DNA of 64,000 nt from Merdibacter massiliensis (GCF_900155395.1 NZ_LT699725.1:124962-188961); one strand, 5' to 3'; counted from the stretch's first letter, positions 34,057 to 44,596 are shown. Notes: generated by a model not told the origin, from the sequence alone. A program made the numbers and translations.

Positions 34057-35808
34057 GTGCTGACATGTTATGAAACAAAAAAATTTGTAGAATATTTGAA
34101 GAAAATGGAAAACGAGAACCAAAGAAAACATTATTTAGTCTTAGGATATGAGGAGGCAAAAGAAAGGATTGAGAAATACTTAAAACTATATAATTACAGT
34201 AGTCTAAGATTGAATATAAAGGAAAAAGTCTATGCCAGTAATATTAATCATATTATCCAGTTAACTGAAAGCTATTCGATAAATGAAATGATAATTCCCT
34301 CTGTAGATAGTATTAATCTTAACTTAGAACTATTGGAGTATTTTTTGGGAATATTAATTGCCAAGAATATAAATATCATTTCTATCAATGATAATATTCA
34401 GATCCATGCGGACCAACAATATTTGAGGGAAGTCGAAAAAAGGTTATTTATAAGCAAATCGATGTCTAAAAAAATTAAACAAATCAATGGTAGAGAACAG
34501 ATAAAAGATGATTTTAGACAAGATAATAAAAATAAGAGAGTAGCAGCTTATTTACGAGTGTCTAGCAGGGAGCAGACACTTGGTTACAGCATAGATAACC
34601 AGCGAGAAAAAATACTTATGTATCTGGAACTATTTGATTATAAAAACACGCAGGTAGATTTTTTTGTTGATTCAGGGAAGTCAGCATCTAACTTAAAAAG
34701 ACCAAAAATGCAAGAACTTTTAGAAAAAGTAAAAAAAGAAGAATATGATGAAGTGATAGTTTATAAACTCGATCGTTTAACAAGAAATGTAATCGATGTT
34801 TACAACTTACTACAGTTGTTTTTAGCAAAAAATGTAAATCTGATTGCAATCTTAGATAACTTAGATATAAAGACTGCAAATGGCAGAATGCTAGTTGGTA
34901 TTTTAGCTATTATTGCACAGTGGGAAAGAGAGACGATTGTTGAACGAACGAATGATGGTCTAATGCAAATTGCGCTAGAGGGGAAATATCCTGCTAGTAA
35001 ATGTCCGCTTGGATATGTCAAAGATGAAAAGTTATTTTTACATATCGATCCAAAAACTGAGCCTATCGTGAAAAAAATATTTTATTTAGCCGGACTTGGA
35101 TATACATATATAGAAGTAGAAAATAAGATACAAGAAGAATATGGATATCAAGTTCATAGAGAAAGAATAAAACGGATTATATTTGAACCAGGATATTATG
35201 GACAATACCATTATAAAGGGTATGTTTTTCCAGAAGTTATGCCAGCAATAATAACGGAAGAAGAAGCGCATGATGCTCAAAGAATGCTAGGAAAGCGGTC
35301 TCCGTATGGGAAAGAACAAAGTAATTTCATTTTTACAAATAAAATTTATTGCTCTAAGTGTGGCAGACATCTAGCAGGCATACCTACTTATAAGAAGAAA
35401 AAGAAATATTATTACTACTATTGCAAGGAATGTAATAAACGTATTAATCAAGATTATATAATCGAGAGACTATTAATTACTATACTCGATAAATTAAAAA
35501 AGAATATCCATACTTCAGATATAAAGAAACGGATTAATCGCATCAATATGATTAATAGGAAGTTGAGAAAAATTACAAGAGAGTATTCTGAAAATATTCT
35601 TGATGAAGAAATCTATATGGGAATGGTAAAAGAACTAGAAAAGAAAATACGAGCTGAACGTAATGAGGTTAAACTAATTAAAATTGACAATCTATCCTGG
35701 TCTGAAATGAAAGGAGAAGAAAAAAAATTAATCGTAGAAAAAGTAATTAAAGAAATTCGCATAGATTTAGAAAAGAAAAAGATATACCCTAAATACATTG
35801 TATCGTAA
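34057..35808 (+). CDS. Large serine recombinase with an N-terminal degenerate resolvase-like domain
   Basis: A 583-residue protein. Residues 160-290 form the serine recombinase catalytic domain (nucleophile Ser169 in YLRVSSREQ, YKLDRLTRN at 236-244). A recombinase domain and a zinc ribbon (CSKCGRH... CKECNK) follow, then a coiled coil. Residues about 25-115 also resemble a resolvase domain: FLGILIAKNINIISINDNI (96-114) parallels LLQLFLAKNVNLIAILDNL (251-269), but the catalytic Ser and Arg residues are lost. GTG start with AGGAGG 7 bases upstream. Probably the integrase of the older element. Confidence 0.9.
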   Translation: MLTCYETKKFVEYLKKMENENQRKHYLVLGYEEAKERIEKYLKLYNYSSLRLNIKEKVYASNINHIIQLTESYSINEMIIPSVDSINLNLELLEYFLGILIAKNINIISINDNIQIHADQQYLREVEKRLFISKSMSKKIKQINGREQIKDDFRQDNKNKRVAAYLRVSSREQTLGYSIDNQREKILMYLELFDYKNTQVDFFVDSGKSASNLKRPKMQELLEKVKKEEYDEVIVYKLDRLTRNVIDVYNLLQLFLAKNVNLIAILDNLDIKTANGRMLVGILAIIAQWERETIVERTNDGLMQIALEGKYPASKCPLGYVKDEKLFLHIDPKTEPIVKKIFYLAGLGYTYIEVENKIQEEYGYQVHRERIKRIIFEPGYYGQYHYKGYVFPEVMPAIITEEEAHDAQRMLGKRSPYGKEQSNFIFTNKIYCSKCGRHLAGIPTYKKKKKYYYYYCKECNKRINQDYIIERLLITILDKLKKNIHTSDIKKRINRINMINRKLRKITREYSENILDEEIYMGMVKELEKKIRAERNEVKLIKIDNLSWSEMKGEEKKLIVEKVIKEIRIDLEKKKIYPKYIVS

Positions 35809-36237
35809 TCAAAAATTATTTTTTTGTTACAAATATAAAAAAGTAATTGCAATTATTGACGAACTATTGTAAAGTATATGTGTAGGATGATGAGCGGATA
35901 AGCTGATCAAGTATAACTGCAAATAGTTCGAATAGTGTTTAAAAAAAGTGCCAGTTGAAAAAGTGCCTATAACATGATTATTATAGGCTTTTTTTATGTT
36001 TTAGAGTTGTATCACTAATTTAAAAAAACACGTGAGAAAATGCTAAAATACTTGATAGTACAACAATAGTATAACAAATATTGTGTGAAAGAATCAGAAA
36101 TATCAAGAAGGAGATTTCCGTATAATATAAAGGCTTGTAACGGTAGAATAATGAAAGCAAATCATTAAATAATGTATTGTTATCTATGTTATAATTTAAG
36201 AAAACAAAGTTGATAAAAAGAAAAGGGTGAGGATACA
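35809..36237. other. Gene-free stretch between the recombinase and the core genome, with a terminator
   Basis: 429 bases without a credible gene. A 9-bp inverted repeat CGAACTATT/AATAGTTCG (35860-35868/35922-35930) and an intrinsic terminator GCCTATAA/TTATAGGC (35965-35972/35981-35988), followed by seven T, suggest a short transcript or attachment-site remnant. RBS AAGGGTGAGG (about 36223) precedes the next gene. Confidence 0.45.
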
Positions 36238-36936
36238 ATGATCTATGTATTAAGCGATATACATGGAATGTATCAAAAATATCGAGAGATGTTGCAATTG
36301 ATCCAATTTAATGATGAAGATACGTTGTATATATTAGGCGATGTCATTGACCGAGGAAATGATGGGATGAAAATATTGCTTGATATGATGATGAGAGAGA
36401 ATGTGATTCCTCTGATTGGAAATCATGAGTGGATGGCGATACAATGCTTAACCTGGATACAACAAGAAATTACAGATGATTTTTTGGAAAGTTTAAAGGA
36501 TTCACATATCCTTTCGCTCTCCTTGTGGCTGCATAATGGAGCGATTACCAGCATACAGGAATGGAAAGGGCTAGATGATGAACAAAGGAAGGCAATCGTA
36601 GACTATTTAATGGATTTTATCCCATATAAAACGATAAATGTAGGAAATAGAAAATTCTTGCTGGTACATGCAGGATTACCTGATAAAAAGGAAGATCTGC
36701 AACTGGATGATCAAAAATTAGAAGATCTGGTTTGGACAAGACCGGATTTTGAAAAAGAATATCATTTTACAGAGGATTGTACACTGATTGTCGGGCATAC
36801 ACCTACTTTTTTGATTCATGGAAATCCGGAAATTTTTCATGGAAAAGGGATTATTGGGATTGATTGTGGAGCGGTATACCCAAATGGGAAATTAGCATGT
36901 TTATGTTTAGATACGATGAAAGAGTATTATGTGTAA
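36238..36936 (+). CDS. Calcineurin-like metallophosphoesterase (PrpA/ApaH-like)
   Basis: A 232-residue protein with the metal-binding motifs SDIHGMYQKY (DxH, residues 6-8), GDVIDRGNDG (GDxxDRG), IGNHEW (GNHE), VHAGLPD and VGHTPT. This is the bacterial PPP-family protein phosphatase or dinucleoside tetraphosphatase group. The first core gene after the mobile-element block; monocistronic by spacing. Confidence 0.9.
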   Translation: MIYVLSDIHGMYQKYREMLQLIQFNDEDTLYILGDVIDRGNDGMKILLDMMMRENVIPLIGNHEWMAIQCLTWIQQEITDDFLESLKDSHILSLSLWLHNGAITSIQEWKGLDDEQRKAIVDYLMDFIPYKTINVGNRKFLLVHAGLPDKKEDLQLDDQKLEDLVWTRPDFEKEYHFTEDCTLIVGHTPTFLIHGNPEIFHGKGIIGIDCGAVYPNGKLACLCLDTMKEYYV

Positions 36937-37032
36937 TTTTATAAAATGACAATTCCATGATTTTATTATAACAATAATGAAATTTTAAGCTTTTTACAAT
37001 TTTGACATGATAGAATAGATGACGGTGATAGT

Positions 37033-38292
37033 ATGAGAAAAGAATATAAGGGTAAACGTTCAAATAGAGTGAATAAAAAGAGACTAGGTATTGTAATCAT
37101 TTGCGCTGTCTGCTTAATTGCAGTCGTAGTAGGAATTGGCTGGTTTGTATATCGAACATTTTTTTATGATCCGTTTCCTGAAGATCCATTTATGACGAAA
37201 GAAGTTGGTCATGTAACAAAAGAAATCGATCAAGAAAATGGCTGGATGATTCGTTATCCAACATTTGATGATCAAATTGTTGATGAGACGGTTCAGACTG
37301 CAATTGAAGATATCAAGAAGGATGCAGAAGAAGGAAAAACAATTATTGTAGATTATCGAAGCAGTGATGTTTATGATCATTATACAAGTGTATTGATTAA
37401 AGAAACAGTTAAAGAAGATAATAGTTCAAAAGTTTTATACCATAGTATCAATTATGATAAGAAACAAAAGAAAATATTACAGACAGATGATATATTAAGA
37501 GGTCAATATTGTCGTGACCTGTTGGGAAAAGTGAAGAAAGATAATATTGATGCACTGGAGATAACAAAGAAAGAGATTACTGCGTATCTATCTAACGATA
37601 GTGAAAAGAAAATTACATATGAGGATCATAAAGAATATATTGCTTTAACAGATCCTAATATTCCAAGTTTGTTTCAGCAAGATCCTTTAGAAGTCGCTGC
37701 AAAGCAAAAAGTGGATCCTAAAAAGCCGATGGTCGCATTAACATTTGATGATGGGCCAAATCCAAACACAACTCCAGAGTTGCTAGATATTTTGAAAAAG
37801 TATGATGCTCGAGCCACTTTCTTTATGGTAGGAACCAATGTATCTAATTATCCAGATATAGTAAAGCAGATTTATCAAGATGGCCACGAAATAGGAAATC
37901 ATTCTTGGGCGCATGAAGATTTATCCTTGATGAAGAATGGAAATCAAATTATTGATAACTATCAAAAAACAGATGATAAAATATTTGCTGCATGTGGTCA
38001 TGATCCTAAATATGTACGGCCTCCTTATGGAAAAATGTCAGATGTTTATGATAAAGCAGTGGAGCGTGAATCTGTTCTTTGGACAGTAGATACTAGAGAT
38101 TGGGAAAGTCATAATGCCAAGGCAATACAATCTATCATTGAAAAGTATGTAGGAGATGGTTCGATTATATTATTGCATGATATACATGCAGACAGTGTGG
38201 AATCAATGAAAAGCGTGATTCCAATGTTACAAGAAAAGGGATATCAGCTTGTAACGATTGATGATCTGTTACGTTATCGGTATTCAGATTAA
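37033..38292 (+). CDS. Membrane-anchored polysaccharide (peptidoglycan) deacetylase
   Basis: A 419-residue protein with a basic N-terminus and one membrane helix (residues 17-38), an extracellular DUF3298/PdaC-like domain (about 60-220), and a C-terminal NodB deacetylase domain with all motifs: TFDDGPNPN, HSWAH, RPPYGK, DTRDWES and LLHDIH. It resembles PdaC/PgdA enzymes, which deacetylate cell-wall amino sugars and give lysozyme resistance. Confidence 0.92.
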   Translation: MRKEYKGKRSNRVNKKRLGIVIICAVCLIAVVVGIGWFVYRTFFYDPFPEDPFMTKEVGHVTKEIDQENGWMIRYPTFDDQIVDETVQTAIEDIKKDAEEGKTIIVDYRSSDVYDHYTSVLIKETVKEDNSSKVLYHSINYDKKQKKILQTDDILRGQYCRDLLGKVKKDNIDALEITKKEITAYLSNDSEKKITYEDHKEYIALTDPNIPSLFQQDPLEVAAKQKVDPKKPMVALTFDDGPNPNTTPELLDILKKYDARATFFMVGTNVSNYPDIVKQIYQDGHEIGNHSWAHEDLSLMKNGNQIIDNYQKTDDKIFAACGHDPKYVRPPYGKMSDVYDKAVERESVLWTVDTRDWESHNAKAIQSIIEKYVGDGSIILLHDIHADSVESMKSVIPMLQEKGYQLVTIDDLLRYRYSD

Positions 38293-38441
38293 ATTAAAAA
38301 TAGTATCGTTTAAATAATTGAAGCGCTATGTTGTATCCTGTAACAAATGCGCTTCGATTTTTATTTGAATTCGCATGGTTCACTTTTCGTTTGCAAACAG
38401 ATTATGCTATAATTGGTTACGAAAATGGACTGGTGATATAT

Positions 38442-38897
38442 ATGGAAATAACAATTGTAAATCAAAGTGGCGAAAAAAATTGGAATCGATACCGCCATGA
38501 TTTTGAAATGATCGTGGAGCGGGCTGTTCAGTTTGTGAATATTGATCCAGAGGCTTGCTTATCTGTCATCTTTGTTAATGAAGAACAAATTCATGAAATG
38601 AATCGTGATTATCGAAACATCGATCGTCCAACGGATGTAATCAGTTTTGCATTGCATGATACACAGGATGATTATGAATGCGGTGAAGAGGAGGAACAAT
38701 TGGGAGATATCTTTATTAATGTAGCAGCTATTCGTTCACAAGCAGCAGATTATGGACACTCTTTGCGCAGAGAAGTTTGCTTTTTGTTTACACATGGGCT
38801 GTTACATTTGCTTGGATATGATCATATGCATAAAGACGAAGAAAAAATAATGTTCCAATTGCAGGATGAGATACTAGATGCGCTGGTTAAAAGATAA
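38442..38897 (+). CDS. ybeY: Endoribonuclease YbeY
   Basis: A 151-residue metalloprotein from the ATG at 38442 (RBS GGTGAT); the frame runs further upstream but with no family similarity. It has the zinc motif HGLLHLLGYDH (HxxxHxxxxxH) and NRDYRNIDRPTDVISFAL. It acts in 16S rRNA maturation and ribosome quality control. It overlaps dgkA by 20 bases, in the conserved ybeY-dgkA-cdd-era-recO string. Confidence 0.96.
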   Translation: MEITIVNQSGEKNWNRYRHDFEMIVERAVQFVNIDPEACLSVIFVNEEQIHEMNRDYRNIDRPTDVISFALHDTQDDYECGEEEEQLGDIFINVAAIRSQAADYGHSLRREVCFLFTHGLLHLLGYDHMHKDEEKIMFQLQDEILDALVKR

Positions 38898-39240
38898 ATT
38901 AATGCATAAATTTGGTTATGCTTTTTTTGGGATCATCCATGGAATCCGTCACGATTCTAGTATTGCACTGCAATGTATTTTAGGGTGTGTCACGATTTTT
39001 GTTTGTTTATTTCTGCATTTGACCGTTATTGAATGGTGCATCATTTTGATCATGATTTTTTTGGTCATCTCCTTTGAATTCATCAATTCAGCTATTGAAT
39101 CGACCGTAGATTATATATCTCTGCAACAACACCCTATGGCGAAAAAGATAAAGGATCTTGCGGCTGGAGCTGTTTTACTCATTTCCATATGTGCTCTTTG
39201 CGTTGCTGTCTTGATCATAGGAGGAAAGATATTTTGGTAA
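38878..39240 (+). CDS. dgkA: Diacylglycerol/undecaprenol kinase
   Basis: A 120-residue membrane protein with three helices and the family motif FEFINSAIESTVDYI (catalytic Glu and Asn). In Gram-positives it phosphorylates undecaprenol or diacylglycerol for lipid recycling. It overlaps ybeY upstream and cdd by 7 bases downstream. Confidence 0.95.
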   Translation: MRWLKDKLMHKFGYAFFGIIHGIRHDSSIALQCILGCVTIFVCLFLHLTVIEWCIILIMIFLVISFEFINSAIESTVDYISLQQHPMAKKIKDLAAGAVLLISICALCVAVLIIGGKIFW

Positions 39241-39632
39241 AAAAAGATATTATTGCGGCTGCTTATGCAGCATTAGAACACGCTTATGCCCCGTATTCTC
39301 AGTTTCGTGTAGGAGCATGTGTGGTAACAAAGGATAATCGGTTATTTGTCGGAACAAATGTTGAAAATGTCTCTTATGGATTAAGTTGTTGTGCTGAACG
39401 AAATGCACTGTTTGCAGGAATCAGTGCCGGCGTAAAAAAAGGCGAATTCTGTATGCTGGCAGTGGTGAGCGAAAAGAAGCAAGCGCCTGCACCTTGTGGT
39501 GCATGTCGACAGGTGATGTGCGAATTAATGGATCCAAATGCACAAATAATCATGGTGGGTGCAGAAGAAGAATACAGTATGACAGTGAGAGATCTATTAC
39601 CATTTGCTTTTGATGAGGAGGATATGCAATGA
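39234..39632 (+). CDS. cdd: Cytidine deaminase
   Basis: A 132-residue enzyme from a TTG start at 39234 (AGGAGG at 39219-39224); the upstream extension has no similarity. The zinc and active-site motifs are CCAERNALF (the CAE triad) and PCGACRQV. It deaminates cytidine and deoxycytidine in pyrimidine salvage. It overlaps era by ATGA. Confidence 0.96.
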   Translation: MVKKDIIAAAYAALEHAYAPYSQFRVGACVVTKDNRLFVGTNVENVSYGLSCCAERNALFAGISAGVKKGEFCMLAVVSEKKQAPAPCGACRQVMCELMDPNAQIIMVGAEEEYSMTVRDLLPFAFDEEDMQ

Positions 39633-40522
39633 GTTTTAAATCAGGTTTTATCGCAATTATTGGAAGACCTAATGCAGGAAAATCAACGTTGCTGAATGCA
39701 TTGTTACATCAAAAAATTGCCATTATGTCTCCAAAACCAAATACGACCCGCAATAATATCATGGGAATCTTGACTACAAAAGACACACAGTATGTCTTTA
39801 TCGATACGCCGGGAGTACATAAACCTAAGCATGAACTCGGCAGAACGTTGAATAAGAATGCATATGTAGCAATTGATGAGGCAGATATAAATGCCTGGAT
39901 CATTGATATTACGCAGCCATTTGGCAGTGGGGATGGATTCTTGTTAAATCGTCTAAAAAATAGTGAAGTACCATGTTTGTTATTGGTTAATAAGATCGAT
40001 CTTTTGCCTAAAGAAGAAGTTATCAAACGGTTATTGCAATGGCAGCAAGTATATTCTTTTGATGAAATCATCCCTTTATCTGCATTAAAGCAAGATAATT
40101 TAGATGAGCTGTTGCGTGTGATTCGCTCTTACTTAAAAGAAGGAGTAGCTTATTTTCCTGCAGAAATGGTCAGCGATCATGGTGAAAATTTCCGGATTTC
40201 AGAAATCATTCGGGAGAAAATCTTATTTCGCACCGAAGAAGAAGTACCGCACAGCATTGCGGTCATCATTGAAAATCGTGAAGATCATACAGATAAGATC
40301 TATATACAAGCATTAGTGATCGTAGAACGTTCTTCACAGAAGGCAATCATGATTGGCAAACAAGGTTCTATGATTCGAAACATCCGAATTGCTGCGCAAA
40401 AGGAATTGAAAAAAATGTTGCATAAGCCTGTAGAACTGGAATTGTATGTGCGAGTGGAAAAAAATTGGCGTAATCGTGAATCAAAGTTGAAACAATTCGG
40501 ACTGCAAGAATTGGATGAATGA
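39629..40522 (+). CDS. era: GTPase Era
   Basis: A 297-residue GTPase with G1 GRPNAGKSTL, G3 DTPGVHKPKHELG, G4 NKID, G5 SALK, and the C-terminal KH domain (ERSSQKAIMIGKQGSMIRNI). It binds 16S rRNA in 30S assembly. It overlaps cdd and recO by 4 bases each. Confidence 0.98.
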   Translation: MSFKSGFIAIIGRPNAGKSTLLNALLHQKIAIMSPKPNTTRNNIMGILTTKDTQYVFIDTPGVHKPKHELGRTLNKNAYVAIDEADINAWIIDITQPFGSGDGFLLNRLKNSEVPCLLLVNKIDLLPKEEVIKRLLQWQQVYSFDEIIPLSALKQDNLDELLRVIRSYLKEGVAYFPAEMVSDHGENFRISEIIREKILFRTEEEVPHSIAVIIENREDHTDKIYIQALVIVERSSQKAIMIGKQGSMIRNIRIAAQKELKKMLHKPVELELYVRVEKNWRNRESKLKQFGLQELDE

Positions 40523-41262
40523 TGGAACAAGAAGTTTCGGGAATCGTTTTGTCGGTCAGTGAGTATCGTGAGAAAGATGCATTGATCACGATTCTGACAG
40601 ACAGGGATATGAAGATTCGATTTGTAGCACGTGGTGTACAAACGATCACAAGTAAAAATGCGGGTGCATTGTTAGTAGGAACTCAATCTTTCTTTGTATT
40701 GCAAATGAAAGAGCATAGAGATCTGCATATGTTAAAACAAGCACGTGTTCAGCAATATCGTCGCCATATTGGGGAGTCTTTGTTAAAGCAGGCTCTTTCT
40801 CTGTTTTACTGCGAATTGTTTTTGAAATGTGAAAATGTGGAACATGGATATGAACTTTTAGTGCGTGCATTGGATGATCTGGAAAAAAAGGAAGACAACT
40901 ATACGTGTGCTTGTGTATTGATCAATCTACTGTGCATGTCACAAGGTATTGCTCCCTGGGTGGACAGCTGCGTAAGCTGTGGAAGGATTGATCAGATTGC
41001 CACCCTTTCTCTGAAACAGGGCGGTTTTCTCTGTAAACAGTGTATGGATCATTTACATGAAAGAGCATGGTCAAAAAAACAATTGCAGCGTTTTCGATAC
41101 TTGTGTCATGCAAACATAGATCAAATTGATTTACTGCGGAAATATACGCAATATGATTTTCAGGATCTTGCATGGATCTATTCTTTTTTTCAAGAATACA
41201 GCGGCATTTCAATCAATAGTTATGCATTTGTCAAGCAGGTGGCAACTATGAATGCTAGCTGA
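40519..41262 (+). CDS. recO: DNA repair protein RecO
   Basis: A 247-residue protein with the N-terminal OB fold (EVSGIVLSVSEYREKDALITI) and C-terminal helical domain with the zinc Cys cluster CVSCGR...CKQC. It loads RecA with RecR in recombinational repair. Last gene of the era operon before a terminator. Confidence 0.96.
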   Translation: MMEQEVSGIVLSVSEYREKDALITILTDRDMKIRFVARGVQTITSKNAGALLVGTQSFFVLQMKEHRDLHMLKQARVQQYRRHIGESLLKQALSLFYCELFLKCENVEHGYELLVRALDDLEKKEDNYTCACVLINLLCMSQGIAPWVDSCVSCGRIDQIATLSLKQGGFLCKQCMDHLHERAWSKKQLQRFRYLCHANIDQIDLLRKYTQYDFQDLAWIYSFFQEYSGISINSYAFVKQVATMNAS

Positions 41263-41321
41263 AAATTGACGGCAGCGGATATGAAAAAGTTATTATTTAA
41301 AATGTATGTTGATTTATAGAC

Positions 41322-41372
41322 AAAAGGGCAAAAAAATGATATATATAATATTATCTATCCGTTTGCCCTTTT
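41322..41372 (+). terminator. Terminator after recO
   Basis: Perfect 11-bp stem AAAAGGGCAAA (41322-41332) / TTTGCCCTTTT (41362-41372), T-rich on the plus strand, with an A+T-rich loop. Ends the ybeY-recO transcript 56 bases before the glyS RBS. Confidence 0.85.
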
Positions 41373-41427
41373 TATGCTGCGCAAATGGGCAGAAAATTAA
41401 ATATTGGATATGGAAAGGGGCATTTTT

Positions 41428-42807
41428 GTGAGCGAAAAAACTTTTGATACAATTGTTTCTCATATGAAGAATTCAGGCTTTGTTTTTCAGGGATCTGAGA
41501 TTTATGGTGGTTTATCAAACACTTGGGATTATGGACCATTAGGTGTTGAATTTAAAGATAATGTGAAAAAAGCGTGGTGGAAACGTTTCATTCAAGAAGA
41601 TCCGCATAATGTAGGTATACAGAGTGCGATATTAATGAATCCTAAAGTCTGGGTAGCAAGCGGGCATGTTGGAGGATTTAGTGATCCATTGATGGATTGT
41701 AAACAATGTAAAACAAGACATCGTGCGGATCAATTGATCGAACAGGCAACAAATGGAGAAGTGAATCCAAGTGGCTGGTCAAATGAAGAAATGATGAACT
41801 ATATCAAAGAACATCATATTGCTTGTCCAAATTGTGGAGCACATGATTTTACAGATATTCGTCAGTTCAACTTGATGTTCAAAACTTTTCAAGGCGTGGT
41901 AGAAGATGCGAAAAGCACAATCTATCTTCGTCCGGAAACGGCACAAGGAATGTTTGTAAACTTTAAAAATGTACAGCGTGCCATGCGTAAAAAACTGCCA
42001 TTTGGCATTGGTCAAATTGGTAAGAGCTTCCGTAATGAGATCACACCTGGAAACTTTATTTTCCGTACACGTGAATTTGAACAAATGGAATTGGAATTTT
42101 TCACAAGACCTGGTGAGGATCTGAAATGGTATGAATACTATAAAGAATATTGTATGCAGTTTTTGCAAGATTTAGGTATTTCAAAAGAACATCTGCGTTT
42201 GCGTGAACATTCACAAGAAGAATTAGCACATTATTCAAATGGAACGAGTGATATTGAGTATAATTTTGGATCACCGATCGGCTGGGGAGAATTATGGGGC
42301 ATTGCCGATCGTACAGATTACGATTTGAAAGCACATATGAATACAAGCAAGCAAAGTTTGGAATATTTTGATCAAGAAAGCGGAGAGAAATTTATTCCAT
42401 ATTGCATCGAACCAAGCGTTGGTGTAGAACGTATGATGTTAGCGTTGATGTTTGACGCATATGAAGAACAGCAATTGGAAAAAGATACACGTATCGTTTT
42501 ACATTTGCATCCTTTCTTGGCACCAATCAAAGCATGCGTTTTGCCATTGTCCAAAAAATTAAGTGAACCGGCAATGGAAATCTATCGTACTTTGTCAAAA
42601 ATCACAAATTGTGAGTATGATGATGCAGGAAGCATCGGGAAACGTTATCGCCGTCAGGATGCGATAGGTACCCCATTCTGTGTCACTGTTGATTTTGAAA
42701 CAGCAAACGATCATTGTGTCACAATTCGTCATCGTGATTCCATGGAGCAAATTCGTATTTCGTTGGATGAGTTGGAGGAATATATTTCTACACGTATTGG
42801 ATTTTAA
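41428..42807 (+). CDS. glyS: Glycyl-tRNA synthetase, dimeric (alpha2) type
   Basis: A 459-residue class II synthetase from the GTG at 41428 (RBS GGAAAGGGG 7 bases upstream); an upstream frame to 41404 lacks RBS spacing. Motif 1 is around residue 40 ([14 protein letters not shown]), motif 2 [21 protein letters not shown], motif 3 [14 protein letters not shown], plus a C-terminal anticodon-binding domain. This is the alpha2 form rather than GlyQS. It precedes dnaG by 12 bases. Confidence 0.97.
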   Translation: MSEKTFDTIVSHMKNSGFVFQGSEIYGGLSNTWDYGPLGVEFKDNVKKAWWKRFIQEDPHNVGIQSAILMNPKVWVASGHVGGFSDPLMDCKQCKTRHRADQLIEQATNGEVNPSGWSNEEMMNYIKEHHIACPNCGAHDFTDIRQFNLMFKTFQGVVEDAKSTIYLRPETAQGMFVNFKNVQRAMRKKLPFGIGQIGKSFRNEITPGNFIFRTREFEQMELEFFTRPGEDLKWYEYYKEYCMQFLQDLGISKEHLRLREHSQEELAHYSNGTSDIEYNFGSPIGWGELWGIADRTDYDLKAHMNTSKQSLEYFDQESGEKFIPYCIEPSVGVERMMLALMFDAYEEQQLEKDTRIVLHLHPFLAPIKACVLPLSKKLSEPAMEIYRTLSKITNCEYDDAGSIGKRYRRQDAIGTPFCVTVDFETANDHCVTIRHRDSMEQIRISLDELEEYISTRIGF

Positions 42808-42819
42808 AGGAGCAAAGGT

Positions 42820-44595
42820 ATGGCGCGATTGAGTGAAGATGAAATTGCATTGGTGCGTTCTCGTTCCAGCATCGTTGATGTGATATCGCATTATATTTCA
42901 CTTAGTAAAAAAGGGAGAAATTACGTAGCATTATGCCCTTTTCACGATGACCATAATCCTTCTATGAGCATTTCAGAAGATAAGCAGATCTATAAATGCT
43001 TTGTCTGCGGAGCTGGAGGAAATGTATTTACTTTTGTCTCTAATTATGAAAAGATATCTTTCTTAGAAGCAGTTTATAAAGTAGCTGAATATACTGGTAT
43101 TATTCTATCTGCACCTCTGGATAAAGTGAATGCGCAGCATGTAGATCCGCATGTTGCGGCATTATATCAATTGTTAAAGGAAATGATTCAATATACGCAG
43201 TATGAATTAGATACAGAGGATGGTATAAAAGCAAAACAGTATTTACATAAACGTTCATTAACTGATGAGATTATAAAAAAGTTTCAAATTGGGTACAATC
43301 CTTATGAAGACAGTGTGTATCAATACCTGCATGCAAAAGAATTTTCTGACGCTGATATGGTAGAAACAGGCGTTGCTAATTTGTATGGATCCAAAATGAT
43401 GGATCGGTTTTCTAATCGAGTGCTTATTCCGATTCATGATGCACATGGAAATCCAGTAGGTTTTACTGCACGTCGTTTAGATGACCGTTCCGATGAAGCA
43501 AAGTATATCAATACTGCAGAAACAACGATCTATCACAAAGGGAATTTGCTTTTTAATTATCATCGTGTAAAAGAACAAGTAAAGAATGAAAAACGAATCT
43601 TTTTGGTTGAAGGAGCAATGGATGTACTTGCCTTTGAAAAAGCAGATCTGCATACAGCACTTGCTACTCTTGGTACAGCATGTACCAGAGAGCAGTTACA
43701 GCTGTTAAAAGCGCTGCACGCACCAATCACTATTTGTTATGATGGGGATGCGGCAGGACAAAATGCAACATATAAATTTGCAAAACAAGCGATGGATGCC
43801 GGGCTTGTGATCGATATCGTCAATAACACGACTGGTCTAGATCCTGACGAGATAGTAGATACCTATGGAAAAGAAGAGTTAAGAAATCTATGTGATAAGA
43901 CGATTTCTTATGTTGATTTTTTGTTTTCCTATTTACAATTGCGTTATAATCTAGAAAATTACACACAAAAAAAAGAATATGCGGTGGAAATTGCACAAGC
44001 GATCGCGCATGTTCAAGATACTTTTGAAAAGAAAAATTATTATCTTCGTTTGAAAGAGCTCTCTGGATTTGATATGGAAATCAGTGAGGAGACCATAGAA
44101 AAGAAAAATCCTGAGAAGCGGCCATATCAGAAAAAACAATATCTGTTATTTCCAAAAAGTGGCAGAGAGAGGGCTGAGTATGAGATACTTGCCCAAATGT
44201 TGGTAGGTATCAGCGCAGCAGAGTTATTTAAGGAAGAACTTGGATTTTTTAAAGATGATGATAGTAACAAACTAGCTATGTATATCATCGATTATTACCG
44301 AACGCATGATGTGATTTCCATATCTGAACTATATGATCAGATTACACAGGAAAAAGTGCGGGATCTGCTTTTAAGTGTTGCACAGTGGGAATTAGCTCCT
44401 TTAAAAGTGGAAAATGACGTTTTACAAGAAGCCATTCGAAAAGTAAAAGCATGCATTCTTCAAGATAAGATACAGGCTTTAAATGAGAAAGCAAAAAATG
44501 TGAATGATCCAATGGGGAAAGCAGCTATTGCAAAACAAAAAAATCAGCTGATCGCACAGCGCAACGAGTTGATCCAAAAGGAAGGAAGTAGATAG
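42820..44595 (+). CDS. dnaG: DNA primase
   Basis: A 591-residue primase with an N-terminal zinc-binding domain ([11 protein letters not shown] and CFVCGAGGN, residues 40-68), catalytic core TOPRIM ([21 protein letters not shown]), and a C-terminal DnaB-interaction domain. It synthesises RNA primers at the replication fork. It lies immediately upstream of rpoD, the conserved dnaG-rpoD macromolecular synthesis operon. Confidence 0.98.
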   Translation: MARLSEDEIALVRSRSSIVDVISHYISLSKKGRNYVALCPFHDDHNPSMSISEDKQIYKCFVCGAGGNVFTFVSNYEKISFLEAVYKVAEYTGIILSAPLDKVNAQHVDPHVAALYQLLKEMIQYTQYELDTEDGIKAKQYLHKRSLTDEIIKKFQIGYNPYEDSVYQYLHAKEFSDADMVETGVANLYGSKMMDRFSNRVLIPIHDAHGNPVGFTARRLDDRSDEAKYINTAETTIYHKGNLLFNYHRVKEQVKNEKRIFLVEGAMDVLAFEKADLHTALATLGTACTREQLQLLKALHAPITICYDGDAAGQNATYKFAKQAMDAGLVIDIVNNTTGLDPDEIVDTYGKEELRNLCDKTISYVDFLFSYLQLRYNLENYTQKKEYAVEIAQAIAHVQDTFEKKNYYLRLKELSGFDMEISEETIEKKNPEKRPYQKKQYLLFPKSGRERAEYEILAQMLVGISAAELFKEELGFFKDDDSNKLAMYIIDYYRTHDVISISELYDQITQEKVRDLLLSVAQWELAPLKVENDVLQEAIRKVKACILQDKIQALNEKAKNVNDPMGKAAIAKQKNQLIAQRNELIQKEGSR

Positions 44596-44596
44596 A

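Larger units (their letters stand above)
26769..35808. mobile_element. Remnant of an older A+T-rich integrative element
   Basis: Between ICE1 and the core chromosome lies a block of accessory genes: HerA/VirB4-like ATPase, membrane protein, Replic_Relax protein, HicAB, orphan methyltransferase, IS1182-family element and a large serine recombinase at the right edge. Such a set (mobilisation-type genes plus recombinase) suggests an integrative mobilisable element. No matching left boundary or attachment repeat was found. The ICE1 insertion sits at its left edge, and its true left part may be gone. Boundaries are approximate. Confidence 0.55.

Noticed and set aside
38328..38441. N-terminal extension of YbeY
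   Set aside because: Not similar to the family; the ATG at 38442 has an RBS and gives the normal 151-residue length.
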